Source of the DNA: Henriciella barbarensis
GTDB lineage: Bacteria > Pseudomonadota > Alphaproteobacteria > Caulobacterales > Hyphomonadaceae
DNA: 64,000 nucleotides
NCBI RefSeq assembly: GCF_003576345.1
Contig: NZ_QWGB01000009.1
Span: 149,513 to 213,512, forward strand
Direction: 5' to 3'
Shown: in pieces, positions 28,366-38,723 of the stretch
How positions within the stretch are numbered: position 1 is the first letter of the stretch
How the letters are laid out: each line of letters begins with the position of its first letter
The notes under the pieces: generated by a model
What the model saw: only the letters and a program-made list of their open reading frames with translations
Told to the model about the DNA's origin: nothing
The model's database searches: none
Translations under genes and position numbers: made by a program

Positions 28366-29799
28366 ATGCCCTATGAAGTCAGAACATTCATGCCAAACAA
28401 ACCTTCGCCCTTTGATCTCGGTCCGGCTCACCTTGTAGGCATAGGCGGCATAGGCATGTCGGGCATCGCCGAAATCATGATCAATCTTGGCTACAAGGTT
28501 CAGGGCTCTGACGTGAAAGAGAGCGCTAACGTCGAACGCCTTCGGTCCAAGGGCGCGACTGTCCATATCGGCCACAAACCACAGAATGTGATCGGAGCAG
28601 GGGCCGTTATAATTTCCTCCGCGATCAAGTCCGATAACCTTGAAGTCGTCGCCGCTCGCGAGTCCGGCATTCCGGTGGTGCGCCGCGCAGACATGCTGGC
28701 AGAGATCATCCGCCTGAAATGGACCGTTGCTGTTGCTGGCACGCACGGCAAGACCACGACGACGACCATGGTCGCCGCGCTCCTCGATGGCGCCGGCATC
28801 GACCCGACTGTTATCAATGGCGGTATCATCAATGCCTATGGCTCCAATGCCAAGGCGGGCAATGGCGACTGGATCGTGCTTGAGGCCGATGAAAGCGACG
28901 GCACTTTCACCAAGCTGCGTCCGACCATCGCCATCGTTACCAATATGGACCCCGAACATATGGAGCATTACGGCTCCATGCAGGCGCTGCGGGATGCCTT
29001 CGACACTTATGTGAAGAACATTCCTTTCTACGGGTTTGGCGTCCTCTGCACCGATCATCCAGAAGTCTCATCCATGGTGGCTCGTGTCTCTGACCGGCGC
29101 ATTCTGACCTATGGGTTCAACCGCCAGGCCGATGTGCGCGCGACCAACCTTGCCTCCGACCCGGACGGCGTCACTTTCGATGTCGTCCTGCGTGAGCGGC
29201 TCGGGATCGGAGTGTCCTCGATCGAAGGTGTTCGACTTCCGATGGCGGGCGACCACAATGTTTCCAACGCGCTTGCATCGATCACTGTCGCGCTGGAGCT
29301 TGGCGCAACGCCGGACCAGATCCGCACCAGCTTCAGGAATTTCGGCGGCGTGAAACGGCGCTTCACCCCTGCCGGTGAATGGAACGGTGTCCGCATCATT
29401 GACGATTACGGCCATCACCCGGTCGAGATTGCAGCCGTCCTGAAGGCTGCCCGCGCCATGCAGGGCGACAATCGCGTCATCGCTGTCGCCCAGCCGCATC
29501 GCTATTCGCGCCTGCACGATCTCTTCAAGGATTTCTCTGGCTGCTTCCAGGATGCTGACATTGCCCTGATCGCACCGGTCTATGCGGCTGGTGAAGACCC
29601 GATTGAAGGGGCCAGCCATGAATCGCTTGTCCGTGCGATTAATGAGAATGGCCACGCAGACGCACGCCCCATGGATGCGCTCGATAGCCTGCCTGCCACC
29701 ATTCGTGAAATCGCACGCCCCGGTGACCTCGTCGTCTGCCTCGGCGCGGGCGATATCACGACCCACGCAAATGCACTTGCCGGAAAGCTGGCCGAATAG
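28366..29799 (+). CDS. murC: UDP-MurNAc:L-alanine ligase MurC
   Basis: A 477-residue Mur ligase. [16 protein letters not shown] (about 22-37) is the N-terminal glycine-rich site, [10 protein letters not shown] (about 125-134) the P-loop and [10 protein letters not shown] the C-terminal block. The start at 28366 is set by GGAGG (28351-28355); an ATG at 28390 is possible. The 105-base gap from murG is the largest so far in the cluster and holds a widely spaced inverted repeat, so a separate promoter is possible. murB starts at the next base after the stop. Confidence 0.95.
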   Translation: MPYEVRTFMPNKPSPFDLGPAHLVGIGGIGMSGIAEIMINLGYKVQGSDVKESANVERLRSKGATVHIGHKPQNVIGAGAVIISSAIKSDNLEVVAARESGIPVVRRADMLAEIIRLKWTVAVAGTHGKTTTTTMVAALLDGAGIDPTVINGGIINAYGSNAKAGNGDWIVLEADESDGTFTKLRPTIAIVTNMDPEHMEHYGSMQALRDAFDTYVKNIPFYGFGVLCTDHPEVSSMVARVSDRRILTYGFNRQADVRATNLASDPDGVTFDVVLRERLGIGVSSIEGVRLPMAGDHNVSNALASITVALELGATPDQIRTSFRNFGGVKRRFTPAGEWNGVRIIDDYGHHPVEIAAVLKAARAMQGDNRVIAVAQPHRYSRLHDLFKDFSGCFQDADIALIAPVYAAGEDPIEGASHESLVRAINENGHADARPMDALDSLPATIREIARPGDLVVCLGAGDITTHANALAGKLAE

Positions 29800-30756
29800 A
29801 TGACAGACTGGCGCGATGACCTGCCCGACGTGCGCGGCAAGTTGCTGCTGGATCAGCCGCTGGCGCCGTACACCTGGTTCCGCGTGGGCGGCCCGGCCGA
29901 CGCGCTTTTCCTGCCGAAGGATGAGGACGACCTCGCCGCATTCCTGAAAGCGCTGCCCGAGGAGGTGCCCGTCCACTTCATGGGCGTGGCCTCGAACTCC
30001 ATCATTCGCGATGGCGGCATTGAGGGCGTTACCATCCGCCTCATGGGTGGCTATTGGGGAAGTGTTGAACCGACCGGCTCGCATTCCCTCTTTGCGCGCG
30101 CGGGCGCTCTCGATCTAGCTGTCGCAAAGGCCTCGGCAAAGCATGGTATTTCAGGACTTACCTTCCTGTCTGGCATCCCCGGCTCCATCGGCGGCGCGGT
30201 GCGCACCAATGCTGGCTGTTATGGCCGAGAGCTGAAAGACGTCGCCAACCAGATCGAAGGTATCACGCGCTCTGGTGAGAAAGTCCGGTTCGAAGCCGAG
30301 ATCGCCCAGTATGGTGACCCGAAGATCGACTTCTCCTACCGCCATTCCAATTTTCCGGACGATGTCATCGTGACCGGCATCCTGCTCACCGGGTCCGGCG
30401 ATGGGGACCCCGACGCGCTGCAGGCCGAGATCGCCGACCATCAGGCCCGGCGCGCAGAGACACAGCCCATCAAGGACAAGACGGGCGGCTCTACGTTCGC
30501 GAATCCCGACCCGCCCGGCACGCCAGATGCGCGTTCAAGCTGGAAGCTGGTCGATGCCGCCGGTTGCCGCGGCCTCCGGGTCGGCGGCGCGCAGGTCTCC
30601 GAGAAGCACTGCAACTTCCTCATCAACACGGAAGACGCGACAGCTGCCGATATTGAAGCACTGGGCGAGCTGGTGCGCGCCCGCGTGCTGGATGTAACCG
30701 GGGTGGACCTCCGATGGGAAATCCGCCGTATCGGCCGCATCCAGACGAAGGTCTAG
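29800..30756 (+). CDS. murB: UDP-N-acetylenolpyruvoylglucosamine reductase MurB
   Basis: A 318-residue FAD enzyme. [14 protein letters not shown] is the FAD-binding start, [24 protein letters not shown] and [13 protein letters not shown] the substrate and catalytic blocks, and [13 protein letters not shown] the C-terminal signature. It reduces enolpyruvyl-GlcNAc to UDP-MurNAc. It begins right after the murC stop and its stop overlaps the end of the antiparallel TonB-dependent receptor gene by four bases. Confidence 0.96.
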   Translation: MTDWRDDLPDVRGKLLLDQPLAPYTWFRVGGPADALFLPKDEDDLAAFLKALPEEVPVHFMGVASNSIIRDGGIEGVTIRLMGGYWGSVEPTGSHSLFARAGALDLAVAKASAKHGISGLTFLSGIPGSIGGAVRTNAGCYGRELKDVANQIEGITRSGEKVRFEAEIAQYGDPKIDFSYRHSNFPDDVIVTGILLTGSGDGDPDALQAEIADHQARRAETQPIKDKTGGSTFANPDPPGTPDARSSWKLVDAAGCRGLRVGGAQVSEKHCNFLINTEDATAADIEALGELVRARVLDVTGVDLRWEIRRIGRIQTKV

Positions 30757-32807
30757 AAGGTCCCCCGCAGTGATACGGTCAGAATGGGGCCCGCGCTCCA
30801 GCTTCTGTCTTCACTGAGCAGAAGGCCGCCATCGCGCCGGGGCGTATAGACCTGCCGCGTGAACTGCTCGTCGCCATCGGTCATGTTGAACCACTCGACC
30901 TTCCCGGTCATGCCGAAGATGTCTTTATGCTCGACATAGAGGAAGGTGTAGATCGGCCGGAGCTCAAACAGCTGGCGCTCGTCAAGCCGTACGAAGGGCG
31001 CATTATCGTAGCGCTCCCCGCCGAAGCCGAGCGCCCAGTCGGTCTTCGGGATGTCGTAGCGAAGCTCAAAGAAGCCGCCCAGCATCAGGTCATCATTGAT
31101 GCGGCGCGTCTCGCCCGTTAGCGGATCGTCCAGTTCGGACTGGCGCACCTCAAGCTCATATTCCAGCTGAAGGCCCTCAACTCCTACAGGTGCGAATTTG
31201 AACGTGCCATTGGTTGCGATGCCATAGCGCGTGGCCTGATCCAGATTGCCTGGGCCTTCTGCATTCGGGCCAAAGGGGACGCGATCTACAATGTCCTCGA
31301 TGGCCTCGTAGTAAACCTTCATCGTGTGGGCACCGGAGGCCCCGAAATCGCGGTCGAAGGAGACCTCGCCTTTCCAGCTCTGCTGTGGAACGATGTCCGG
31401 ATTGCCCTGGCTTCCATTGCCAGCATTGACGTTCACCGATGAGATAAAGTCGAAGAAGTTGAGCTGGCCCACCTCGCGCGCGGCTCGCGCATTGATTGTA
31501 AGGCGCTCATTCACCGACCATGCAGCGGAGACAAACCCCTTGGGGCGCGTGAAACTGCGTGTCTGGGCGGCGCCGCCGGACTGGCTGAGTTCGGAATACT
31601 CCATGCCGAACGAGGCTTGCACCGACAGATCTCCGGTAAGCTTGCGGCCATGCGTGATCGACGCGTCGAGACGTTTCTCCTCGACCCGCGAATTGGCATT
31701 GGTCAGCACAATGGGGACTAGCGCGCCTGAGGCATCGAGCGCCTGTAGGTCGGCTTCGGCTTCGAGGAAGTTAAAGGCAGCTTCACCTGCAATCTGCCAG
31801 TCCACCGTCTCGCTCGGGGCCCAGCTATACTCACCGCGCAGGATGCTCTCGCCCTCATCAACAGTCTGCTCGAAGATCGAACGTTCGCTGAGTGTGCCGT
31901 CTGTCTCAGTCGTCCGGACTGTTGAAATGAAAGGGCTGTGTTCAAAGCGCCAGAGAGCGATCGTCTTGAGGCGGCCTGGGCCGAGGTCGAACCCATAGTC
32001 GCCGCTGACCTCGCTATTCCATTCGTCTTCGGAATTCGCGAATTGGCGAATGCTCGGCTGTCCGGTGACCGGAAAACGGTTGGACGTCTCCCGCGCATCG
32101 ATCTGGAAAATGTTGTACTCCGCATTGAGATTACCCACCGCTCCATCGAGCGGGGTCCATTCTAGTGCCCCAGAGACGCCCGCACTGTTTCCAATATTGG
32201 TGACGCGCTCGTCTCTCGTCTCGATCAGTTTGCGGTTGCCGTCGCGGACAAACTCCGGCCCTGAGGCGCCGCCCCGTATTGGCTCGCTCGTCAAGCCGAG
32301 CGTCCAGCCTACCGCATGCTGCTGGCCGGTCACCGATACAGTGCCGCCATGATAATAGGGAGGCAGATTATCGCGGAACCGCGCCCGCCAGTCCCAGGTG
32401 CCCGAGATACCATTCACCTTGGCCGTGATGTTTGCCACCTGACCGGACAGGCCGGGTACGTTCACCGTCGCGCCATCGACAATCTCGATCTTCTCGACAT
32501 TCGTGGCTGGGATGCGCGCCAGTGCATCGCGGGATGTCAGCGACTTGCTTGCAATGCGCCGTCCATTGATCAGCACATTGCCGTCAGCCTGGCCGAGGCC
32601 GCGCTCTGACAGGTCGCCATTGCGGATGGAGAAGCCAGGAATACGCGTTACCATGTCGAGCGCGGTGTTCGGCGAGTACTGCTCGAAGTCGGACAGAGTA
32701 TAAGTTCGTGCTGCCTGCTCTTGTGTATTGGCCGACGGCGTCTGGGCGTGGCCTGAATAGCAGGCAAGCATCATCGTTCCCGCAAGCAGGTGGGGTTTGA
32801 GTTTCAT
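30753..32807 (-). CDS. TonB-dependent outer-membrane receptor
   Basis: A 684-residue protein with a signal peptide (end near residue 21, GHAQ). The plug domain (about 35-135) has [40 protein letters not shown] and [18 protein letters not shown] beta-barrel with many aromatic strands follows, ending in a Phe (LRGTF), the usual barrel signal. The ligand is unknown. It lies antiparallel inside the dcw cluster, between murB and ddl, and reads towards murB. A palindrome resembling BlaI/CopY-type operators lies 71-84 bases upstream. Confidence 0.9.
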   Translation of the reverse strand: MKLKPHLLAGTMMLACYSGHAQTPSANTQEQAARTYTLSDFEQYSPNTALDMVTRIPGFSIRNGDLSERGLGQADGNVLINGRRIASKSLTSRDALARIPATNVEKIEIVDGATVNVPGLSGQVANITAKVNGISGTWDWRARFRDNLPPYYHGGTVSVTGQQHAVGWTLGLTSEPIRGGASGPEFVRDGNRKLIETRDERVTNIGNSAGVSGALEWTPLDGAVGNLNAEYNIFQIDARETSNRFPVTGQPSIRQFANSEDEWNSEVSGDYGFDLGPGRLKTIALWRFEHSPFISTVRTTETDGTLSERSIFEQTVDEGESILRGEYSWAPSETVDWQIAGEAAFNFLEAEADLQALDASGALVPIVLTNANSRVEEKRLDASITHGRKLTGDLSVQASFGMEYSELSQSGGAAQTRSFTRPKGFVSAAWSVNERLTINARAAREVGQLNFFDFISSVNVNAGNGSQGNPDIVPQQSWKGEVSFDRDFGASGAHTMKVYYEAIEDIVDRVPFGPNAEGPGNLDQATRYGIATNGTFKFAPVGVEGLQLEYELEVRQSELDDPLTGETRRINDDLMLGGFFELRYDIPKTDWALGFGGERYDNAPFVRLDERQLFELRPIYTFLYVEHKDIFGMTGKVEWFNMTDGDEQFTRQVYTPRRDGGLLLSEDRSWSAGPILTVSLRGTF

Positions 32808-32877
32808 GGAGGCGTTTCCGTTAGCTCTACGCTTGTTATTATCGAATGTCGCGTATCATATACTGTTTATCGATACA

Positions 32878-32891
32878 ACTACATTTGTAGT
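32878..32891. promoter_or_regulatory. Palindromic operator candidate (ACTACA-TT-TGTAGT)
   Basis: A perfect 14-base palindrome upstream of the TonB-dependent receptor gene. It contains TACAnnTGTA, the core recognised by BlaI/MecI/CopY-type repressors. On the minus strand a TATGAT hexamer lies 17 bases after the right arm (TGTAGT), so the palindrome would overlap the -35 position of a receptor promoter. No BlaI- or CopY-type gene is in the window. Confidence 0.42.
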
Positions 32892-32944
32892 CATGCGAAA
32901 CGCGCCACGGCGCAACTTACGTATCTGTAATGCGGGACTACACG

Positions 32945-33808
32945 TCAGTTCGGACCCGTGCTGCCTTCCATTTCCTCATGGACCTGGCCCCAGGCGAGGA
33001 TTGCAAACAGGCCGGCACCGCCGATGATGTTACCGATGAGTGCTGGCAACAGGTTCACGCCGATCAGTTTCAGGGCGCCTTGTTCGCCGGAGAGCGCGAC
33101 CATGAAGAGCTCAGCCGAACCCACGACGACATGAGCGAAATCGCCCAGTGCGATAAGATAGGTGAAAAACAGGATCACCCAGAATTCGCTGCCTTCAGAG
33201 CTTGGCATCATCCAGACCAGTGCAGCGATCAGGAAGCCGGCGGGCAGGGCGCGTACGAATGTCTCGCCAGCCCCCCACCCGGCAACATGCAGGCTCAGCT
33301 CAAGGCTAATGCCATAGGTCTCCTGCGAAATGGCGCCAGCAAAAGTCCAGAAAATAGCGGCCATGAAAGTGCCAGTCATATTGGCGAGGAAAACGGTACT
33401 CCACAGCCGTGATGTGCCCAGGATGGTGCGCCTGCATGGATCGGCGAGCGTCGGCAGAACCGCAGTGACCGTGTTCTCGGTAAAAAGCTGCAGCCGGCTC
33501 AGCATAACGAGCAGGAAGCCCGCCGCGTAGCCGAAATTCTCGACCAGCGGGCGCCAGTCCGTGTCAGGCAGGTGCTGGCGAAGGAAAGCCTCCATGATGA
33601 GTGACATGGAGATTGCGAGACCGGCCGCGATACCTGACCACCAGATGGAGCTTTGCGGACGCGAGAGTTCTGCGCGGCCTTCCTGCCTGATGATTTCATA
33701 GACGATACGCGATTTCAGCCGGGTCAGCGTTGCCGCCTGCTCGCGCTCTTCTTCTGTAATGTGGTTTTCTTCGGCGTGTTCCTGGGCGGGAGTGTTCTGT
33801 CCGGACAT
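32945..33808 (-). CDS. Formate/nitrite transporter family protein (YfdC-like)
   Basis: A 287-residue membrane protein with an acidic/charged N-terminus (about 1-55) and six to seven membrane segments of the FNT fold. LSRPQSSIWWSGIAAGLAISMS resembles the YfdC branch, whose members are less well characterised than FocA and NirC. It would move small anions such as formate. It is transcribed in the same direction as the receptor, 137 bases upstream of it. Both interrupt the dcw cluster on the opposite strand. Confidence 0.83.
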   Translation of the reverse strand: MSGQNTPAQEHAEENHITEEEREQAATLTRLKSRIVYEIIRQEGRAELSRPQSSIWWSGIAAGLAISMSLIMEAFLRQHLPDTDWRPLVENFGYAAGFLLVMLSRLQLFTENTVTAVLPTLADPCRRTILGTSRLWSTVFLANMTGTFMAAIFWTFAGAISQETYGISLELSLHVAGWGAGETFVRALPAGFLIAALVWMMPSSEGSEFWVILFFTYLIALGDFAHVVVGSAELFMVALSGEQGALKLIGVNLLPALIGNIIGGAGLFAILAWGQVHEEMEGSTGPN

Positions 33809-33965
33809 GGGGTCCGAACGCGCCAGACGGTTCGATGTTCAGGTAAATGCAATGCTGCAAGTTCAGCGGAATGGAAGGACTGCCTTAATTTCTCGGCTGC
33901 TACATGTTTGAGTCGCATGCCGGGCCGCCGCCTGTGTGCGGTCCTGTTCTGTCTGGAGGTAAGTC

Positions 33966-34874
33966 ATGAAGCGCGTTGCAGTCGTCTATGGAGGCTGGTC
34001 CTCTGAGCGGGACGTGTCCCTGTCCTCTGGCGAGCAGATGCTGCGTGCCGCAACTGCGGCTGGATATGACGCCGTCGGCATAGACGCCAGTCGCGACCTT
34101 GCAAGCCAGATCGCGGCCAAAAAGCCAGACGTGATTCTGAACGGCCTGCATGGCCCCTGGGGTGAGGATGGCTGTGTGCAGGGCCTCTTCGAGATCCTCG
34201 CCATTCCTTACACCCATTCCGGTGTGACCGCCTCGGCCATCGCCATGGACAAACGCAAGTCCAAAGCCGTCTACATGCAGGCCGGCCTCGACGTGGCAGA
34301 GGATGTGGCCGTCACACGCGCCGAAGCGGCCCGCGCTCACCCGATCAAACCGCCCTATGTGATCAAGCCTGTGAACGAGGGCTCCAGCTTCGGCGTCGTC
34401 TTTGTCCGCGAGGAAAATAATGGTCCCTCGCAGCTCCTCCTGTCTGAGGAATGGGCCTATGGCGACAATCTCATGGCCGAGGAATACATCCCCGGCCGAG
34501 AGCTCACCGTGGCCGTTATCGGCGACAGGGCACTCGCGGTGACAGAGATCACGACATTAAGAGAGTTTTACGATTTTGATGCAAAATACGCAGCTGGTGG
34601 ATCGCGTCATGTGGTGCCTGCAGACATTCCGGAACCGGTAACGAACAGGGCTCTGGAAGCAGCGCTGAAAGCGCATCAGGCTCTCGGTTGCCGGGGGGTG
34701 TCGCGATCAGACTTTCGATTTGACGAGAAGAAGGACCGGCTCGTGATCCTGGAAACCAATACCCAGCCAGGCATGACACCGACCTCGCTCGTTCCCGAGC
34801 AGGCCGCCTATACGGGCATGACCTTCGAGGCGCTCGTCGCCTGGATGATCGAGGATGCTTCATGCCGAAGGTGA
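33966..34874 (+). CDS. ddl: D-alanine-D-alanine ligase
   Basis: A 302-residue ATP-grasp enzyme. [17 protein letters not shown] is the N-terminal D-Ala site, [10 protein letters not shown] the second block, NEGSSFGV the ATP-grasp loop and [18 protein letters not shown] the C-terminal substrate/metal site. It makes the dipeptide used by MurF. It restarts the cluster after the antiparallel insertion, so it should have its own promoter in the 157-base gap before it. Its end overlaps ftsQ by 13 bases. Confidence 0.95.
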   Translation: MKRVAVVYGGWSSERDVSLSSGEQMLRAATAAGYDAVGIDASRDLASQIAAKKPDVILNGLHGPWGEDGCVQGLFEILAIPYTHSGVTASAIAMDKRKSKAVYMQAGLDVAEDVAVTRAEAARAHPIKPPYVIKPVNEGSSFGVVFVREENNGPSQLLLSEEWAYGDNLMAEEYIPGRELTVAVIGDRALAVTEITTLREFYDFDAKYAAGGSRHVVPADIPEPVTNRALEAALKAHQALGCRGVSRSDFRFDEKKDRLVILETNTQPGMTPTSLVPEQAAYTGMTFEALVAWMIEDASCRR

Positions 34875-35734
34875 AGGGCCAGCCAAAGCAGGGTCAGCGC
34901 GCCCGGCCGCAGACGCGCAAGCGCGCGCCCGCACCGGTGCCTGTCGAACCTGCGCGTGCAGACCTCACTTCTGTTCTGACTGGCTTCGTCATGGTGGTTG
35001 CGCTCATCGTTGCCGGCGCCGCCTTGCTGGGCGGATCGATGTCCAAGGTCGGCGACGGCGTCGGCAATGCCTTTGATAGCGCTGCGACAGGACTCGGCTT
35101 TTCCGTGGAAGATGTGCAGATAACCGGCCTTGGAACTGATGTTCGCCGCGCCAGCCTTGTCCAGCAAATGTCGGGCGTCGCGCCCGGCGACAACATGTTC
35201 CGCGCTGACCCGCATGAAATCCGCCGTCAGGTCCTTGCGACCGGGCAAGTTACGAGCGCGCATGTCTACCGGCTGTGGCCGAACCAGATCCTGATCAACG
35301 CATCGCCGGCAAAGGCAAGCGCCATCTGGTTCGATGGTGAAAGCCAGCAGGTCGTCGACAGTACGGGACAGATCATGGAAGGCCTGTCGGCCAGGGATTA
35401 TAGCGAACTTGTCCTGCTCACTGGCGTTGATGCGCCGCAGGGCGTTCCTACGCTGCTCCAGTTTCTGGCGCGCGCAACCACAGTACGTGACCGGGTGTCC
35501 TATGCCGAGCGCGTGTCGCGTCGCCGCTGGGACGTCAAACTTCGCGACGGCTTGCTGATCCGGCTCCCTGCAGACGCCAGCGTTATGCGCGCAACGGACG
35601 AACTGATTGCGCTCGAAAACGCGACTGACCTTTCTCAACGCTCGCTCGCGCGGATCGACCTGCGTGTCGCCGGGCGCACTTTTCTTGAACCTCTCGACGA
35701 ACAGGGTGCGTCCGGCACCGCTGCAGAAAGCTGA
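34862..35734 (+). CDS. ftsQ: Cell division protein FtsQ
   Basis: A 290-residue bitopic protein: a basic, Pro/Arg-rich cytoplasmic tail (1-35), a membrane helix at about 42-62, then a periplasmic POTRA domain ([22 protein letters not shown]..., about 79-150) and the FtsQ beta domain. It links FtsL/FtsB to the rest of the divisome. It lies between ddl and ftsA, the standard place, and ends three bases before ftsA. Confidence 0.92.
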   Translation: MPKVKGQPKQGQRARPQTRKRAPAPVPVEPARADLTSVLTGFVMVVALIVAGAALLGGSMSKVGDGVGNAFDSAATGLGFSVEDVQITGLGTDVRRASLVQQMSGVAPGDNMFRADPHEIRRQVLATGQVTSAHVYRLWPNQILINASPAKASAIWFDGESQQVVDSTGQIMEGLSARDYSELVLLTGVDAPQGVPTLLQFLARATTVRDRVSYAERVSRRRWDVKLRDGLLIRLPADASVMRATDELIALENATDLSQRSLARIDLRVAGRTFLEPLDEQGASGTAAES

Positions 35735-35736
35735 CC

Positions 35737-37032
35737 ATGGCCAAGGCAGACCTCCGCTTGAAACCATCCCGCGCCGCAAAAGTCGGCCAGCCGATCGCTT
35801 CGCTCGATATTGGCAGCGCCAAGATCACTTGCCTGATCGGCCGTTTCGATCCTGAGGCGAAGGCCGGCTTTGCGTTTCTGGGCGGTGGGCGCCAGCAGGC
35901 CCGAGGCTTCAAGGACGGCTCGATCACGGACATGGAAGCGCTGGAGCGCTCCGTCCGTCTCGCGGTTGAGGACGCAGAGCGTCAGGCCGGGGAACGGATC
36001 GATTCGGTAACGCTTGGCGTAACTGGCGGGCAAGTCGCCTGCGAATTCGTCGGGGCCCTTAACGATATTGGTGGCCGTGAAGTCACCGCCAAGGATCTCA
36101 AGAAACTTCACGCCCAGGCCCTTGCAAAAATCGACGCGAAGCAACGCGAAATCCTCACGGCCCATCCGGTCCTCTACAAGCTGGACGAACAGGAAGGCAT
36201 CAGTGACCCGATTGGCATGATCGGAACGAAATTGTCCGTCCTCCTGTCGGTCGTTTCCGCGCCGCAATCGCTCGTACGCAACCTGGTCGAATGCGTTGGC
36301 CGCGCGCACCTCAACGTCGACCGCCTGATCCCTTCAGCGCTCGCCAGCGCCGCCGGCACGTTGATCGACGATGAAATCGAGAATGGTGCGATCTGCATTG
36401 ATATGGGGTCTGGCGTGACCACCGCCTGCGCCTTTGTGAACGGCGTGCCTGCCTGGCTCGGTGTCGTACCTGCGGGCGGCGCCAAGGTGACAGGTGACCT
36501 TGCCCAGGGCATCGGCACGACCTTCGCTGCTGCAGAGCGCATGAAGACTATTTACGGTCACGCTGACACGACCGGCACCGGACTTTCTGAAAAGGTCGAA
36601 GTCGCTCGCCTTGGCGATGATGGACGGCTCGCGGCGCATCACATGACCCGCGGCGAACTGACCAGCCTCATCGCGCCGCGCATCGAAGAAACCTTTGAAT
36701 ATGCCTCCAAACTGATCGGCAAGAGCGAACTGGCCAGGATCATGCCGCGCCGTACCGTCCTGACCGGTGGCGGTAGCCTGCTTCCGGGTGTGCGCGATGT
36801 TGCGTCTCGTGTGCTCGGTCAACCCGTCCGTCTCGGCAAGCCGGTCGATGCTGATGTTCTTGGCGAATCGCATGCAAGCCCCGTCTTTTCGACCGCAGCA
36901 GGTCTGCTGTCATACGAATCACGCGGCTTCGCAGACGTCTCGACCGCCAGCAATGCGTCTACTCAGGGTTCAGGAGCTGCGAAACGCGGTAAAATGAACG
37001 GTTTCTTGCGCTGGCTGCATGAAAATTTTTAA
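35737..37032 (+). CDS. ftsA: Cell division protein FtsA
   Basis: A 431-residue actin-like ATPase. SLDIGSAKITCLIG (about 22-35) is phosphate loop 1, the insertion domain with VTGGQVAC follows, DMGSGVTT is phosphate loop 2, and LTGGGSLLPGV the adenosine motif. The C-terminal GFLRWLHENF is an amphipathic membrane-targeting helix. FtsA tethers FtsZ to the membrane. Confidence 0.96.
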   Translation: MAKADLRLKPSRAAKVGQPIASLDIGSAKITCLIGRFDPEAKAGFAFLGGGRQQARGFKDGSITDMEALERSVRLAVEDAERQAGERIDSVTLGVTGGQVACEFVGALNDIGGREVTAKDLKKLHAQALAKIDAKQREILTAHPVLYKLDEQEGISDPIGMIGTKLSVLLSVVSAPQSLVRNLVECVGRAHLNVDRLIPSALASAAGTLIDDEIENGAICIDMGSGVTTACAFVNGVPAWLGVVPAGGAKVTGDLAQGIGTTFAAAERMKTIYGHADTTGTGLSEKVEVARLGDDGRLAAHHMTRGELTSLIAPRIEETFEYASKLIGKSELARIMPRRTVLTGGGSLLPGVRDVASRVLGQPVRLGKPVDADVLGESHASPVFSTAAGLLSYESRGFADVSTASNASTQGSGAAKRGKMNGFLRWLHENF

Positions 37033-37042
37033 CAGCGAGGCA

Positions 37043-37064
37043 GAATCCCTTAACCCTCTCTTAG
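37043..37064 (+). promoter_or_regulatory. CtrA-like box with adjacent GANTC site before ftsZ
   Basis: TTAA-CCCTCTC-TTAG (37050-37064) matches the CtrA consensus TTAA-N7-TTAA at seven of eight fixed bases. A GAATC (GANTC) lies three bases before it at 37043-37047 and a second, GACTC, straddles the ftsZ start at 37131-37135. In Caulobacter CtrA represses ftsZ and GANTC methylation by CcrM promotes its transcription, so the arrangement fits the known circuit. Confidence 0.6.
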
Positions 37065-37128
37065 TCTGACGCAGGCAATCTGCGCCTACAGACCCTTCCT
37101 AAGGTAGATTGGCAAAGGCGGATTTTTC

Positions 37129-38586
37129 ATGACTCAAGAACTCAAGCCGCGGCTCGTCGTGTTCGGTGTGGGCGGGGCCGGCGGCAACGCAGTCGACAAT
37201 ATGATCGAGGCGAACCTGCAAGGCGTTGAGTTCGTCGTCGCCAATACTGATGCTCAGGCACTCGAACGCTCGAAATGCGAAACCCGCATCCAGCTTGGCC
37301 CGGACACGACCGCAGGCCTCGGTGCAGGCGCAAAGCCAGAAGTCGGTGCAGCTTCAGCCGAAGAATCCATCGAGGAGATCAGCAAGTGCCTCGAAGGCGC
37401 ACACATGGTCTTCATCGCTGCGGGCCTTGGCGGCGGGACCGGCACAGGCGCCGCCCCGGTTATCGCGCGCGCGGCACATGAGCGCGGCATCCTCACCGTC
37501 GGCGTGGTGACCAAGCCATTCAGTTTCGAAGGTAACCGCCGGATGACCATCGCTGAAGATGGTCTCACCGAAATGCGCAAGGCGATCGACACGATGATCG
37601 TCGTGCCAAACCAGAACCTCTTCCGCGTTGCCAATGAGCGGACGACGTTTGCGGACGCCTTCCGCATGGCCGACGATGTTCTCTACTCTGGCGTTCGCGG
37701 TATCACAGACCTCATGGTCATGCCTGGCCTCATCAACCTCGACTTTGCCGATGTGCGCACGATCATGAAGGGCATGGGCGCTGCGATGATGGGCATGGGC
37801 GAGAGCGAAGGCGAAGGCCGCGCCCTTGATGCAGCCCGCGCCGCGATCGACAACCCGCTTCTTGACGATGTTTCGATGAAGGGCGCCCGCGGCGTTCTGA
37901 TCAGCATCACGGGCGGCTATGACATGACGCTGTTTGAAGTCGACGAAGCAGCAAACGAAATCCGCAAGCAAGTCGACGCTGACGCTCACATCATTCTCGG
38001 CTCGACATTCGACCCTGAGCTTGAAGGCAAGCTCCGCGTCTCCGTCGTCGCAGCAGGTATCGACTCGGATGCTGGCATCTATGAAGAGCCGACGCGCGAA
38101 GCTGCGATCAGTGCGGCTCCAGTCGAGCCGCAGCAGATAGAGGCCGAGCCTGCTGAAGTCGAAATCGAGCTTGCTGAAAGCGATGTCAGCATCGCGGAAG
38201 AAGAGATCGAGATCGAACGCCCGCGCGTCGTGATCAATGACCTCGGCGACGATGAGATGATGGAAGCGGACACCCGTCCAGACTTCGTCAGCCGCAGCCT
38301 GCCAGCCGCTGAACGCGAAAGCGTACATGGCAATGACCAGGTCAGCGCTGATCAGGTCTTTGGCGGAGGCAAGTCCCGTGGTCGCTCCGGCTCTGAAGGC
38401 AAGGCCGGCTTTGGCAATCTGTTCGGCTGGCCGAAACTTTCGTCTCAGAGCGACGACAAGAATTCCGTCGACGAAATCGAGAATGAGCCAGCGGCACCAG
38501 CACGTGACAAGTTCACCGCACCAGCTTCCTTCGACGATACCGACCTTGAAATTCCGGCCTTCCTCCGTCGCTCGGCCAACCGCTAG
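37129..38586 (+). CDS. ftsZ: Cell division GTPase FtsZ
   Basis: A 485-residue tubulin homologue. GTP-binding loops are visible: [14 protein letters not shown] (about 7-20) and the tubulin signature GGGTGTG (101-107). The GTPase core ends near 315. A long acidic linker (about 320-470, rich in Glu, Ala and Val) precedes the conserved C-terminal peptide [10 protein letters not shown], which binds FtsA and other tethers. Long linkers are typical of alphaproteobacteria. The gene has its own 96-base upstream region with CtrA/GANTC-type sites and a strong terminator, so it can be expressed separately from ftsQA. Confidence 0.97.
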   Translation: MTQELKPRLVVFGVGGAGGNAVDNMIEANLQGVEFVVANTDAQALERSKCETRIQLGPDTTAGLGAGAKPEVGAASAEESIEEISKCLEGAHMVFIAAGLGGGTGTGAAPVIARAAHERGILTVGVVTKPFSFEGNRRMTIAEDGLTEMRKAIDTMIVVPNQNLFRVANERTTFADAFRMADDVLYSGVRGITDLMVMPGLINLDFADVRTIMKGMGAAMMGMGESEGEGRALDAARAAIDNPLLDDVSMKGARGVLISITGGYDMTLFEVDEAANEIRKQVDADAHIILGSTFDPELEGKLRVSVVAAGIDSDAGIYEEPTREAAISAAPVEPQQIEAEPAEVEIELAESDVSIAEEEIEIERPRVVINDLGDDEMMEADTRPDFVSRSLPAAERESVHGNDQVSADQVFGGGKSRGRSGSEGKAGFGNLFGWPKLSSQSDDKNSVDEIENEPAAPARDKFTAPASFDDTDLEIPAFLRRSANR

Positions 38587-38612
38587 GCGCTGAGAAAGCT
38601 AACAGAACATGA

Positions 38613-38646
38613 CAGGGCGCTTCCATTGGGAGCGCCCTGTTTTTTT
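38613..38646 (+). terminator. Rho-independent terminator after ftsZ
   Basis: CAGGGCGCT (38613-38621) pairs with AGCGCCCTG (38631-38639) and is followed by seven T. It ends the dcw cluster and separates ftsZ from lpxC. Confidence 0.9.
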
Positions 38647-38723
38647 GTAATATTGCGACATATTCCTTGTTTTGAATCTTTGCGCCCGATCGCCTTCATA
38701 GGACCCTGAGAGATGAGGTCTTC

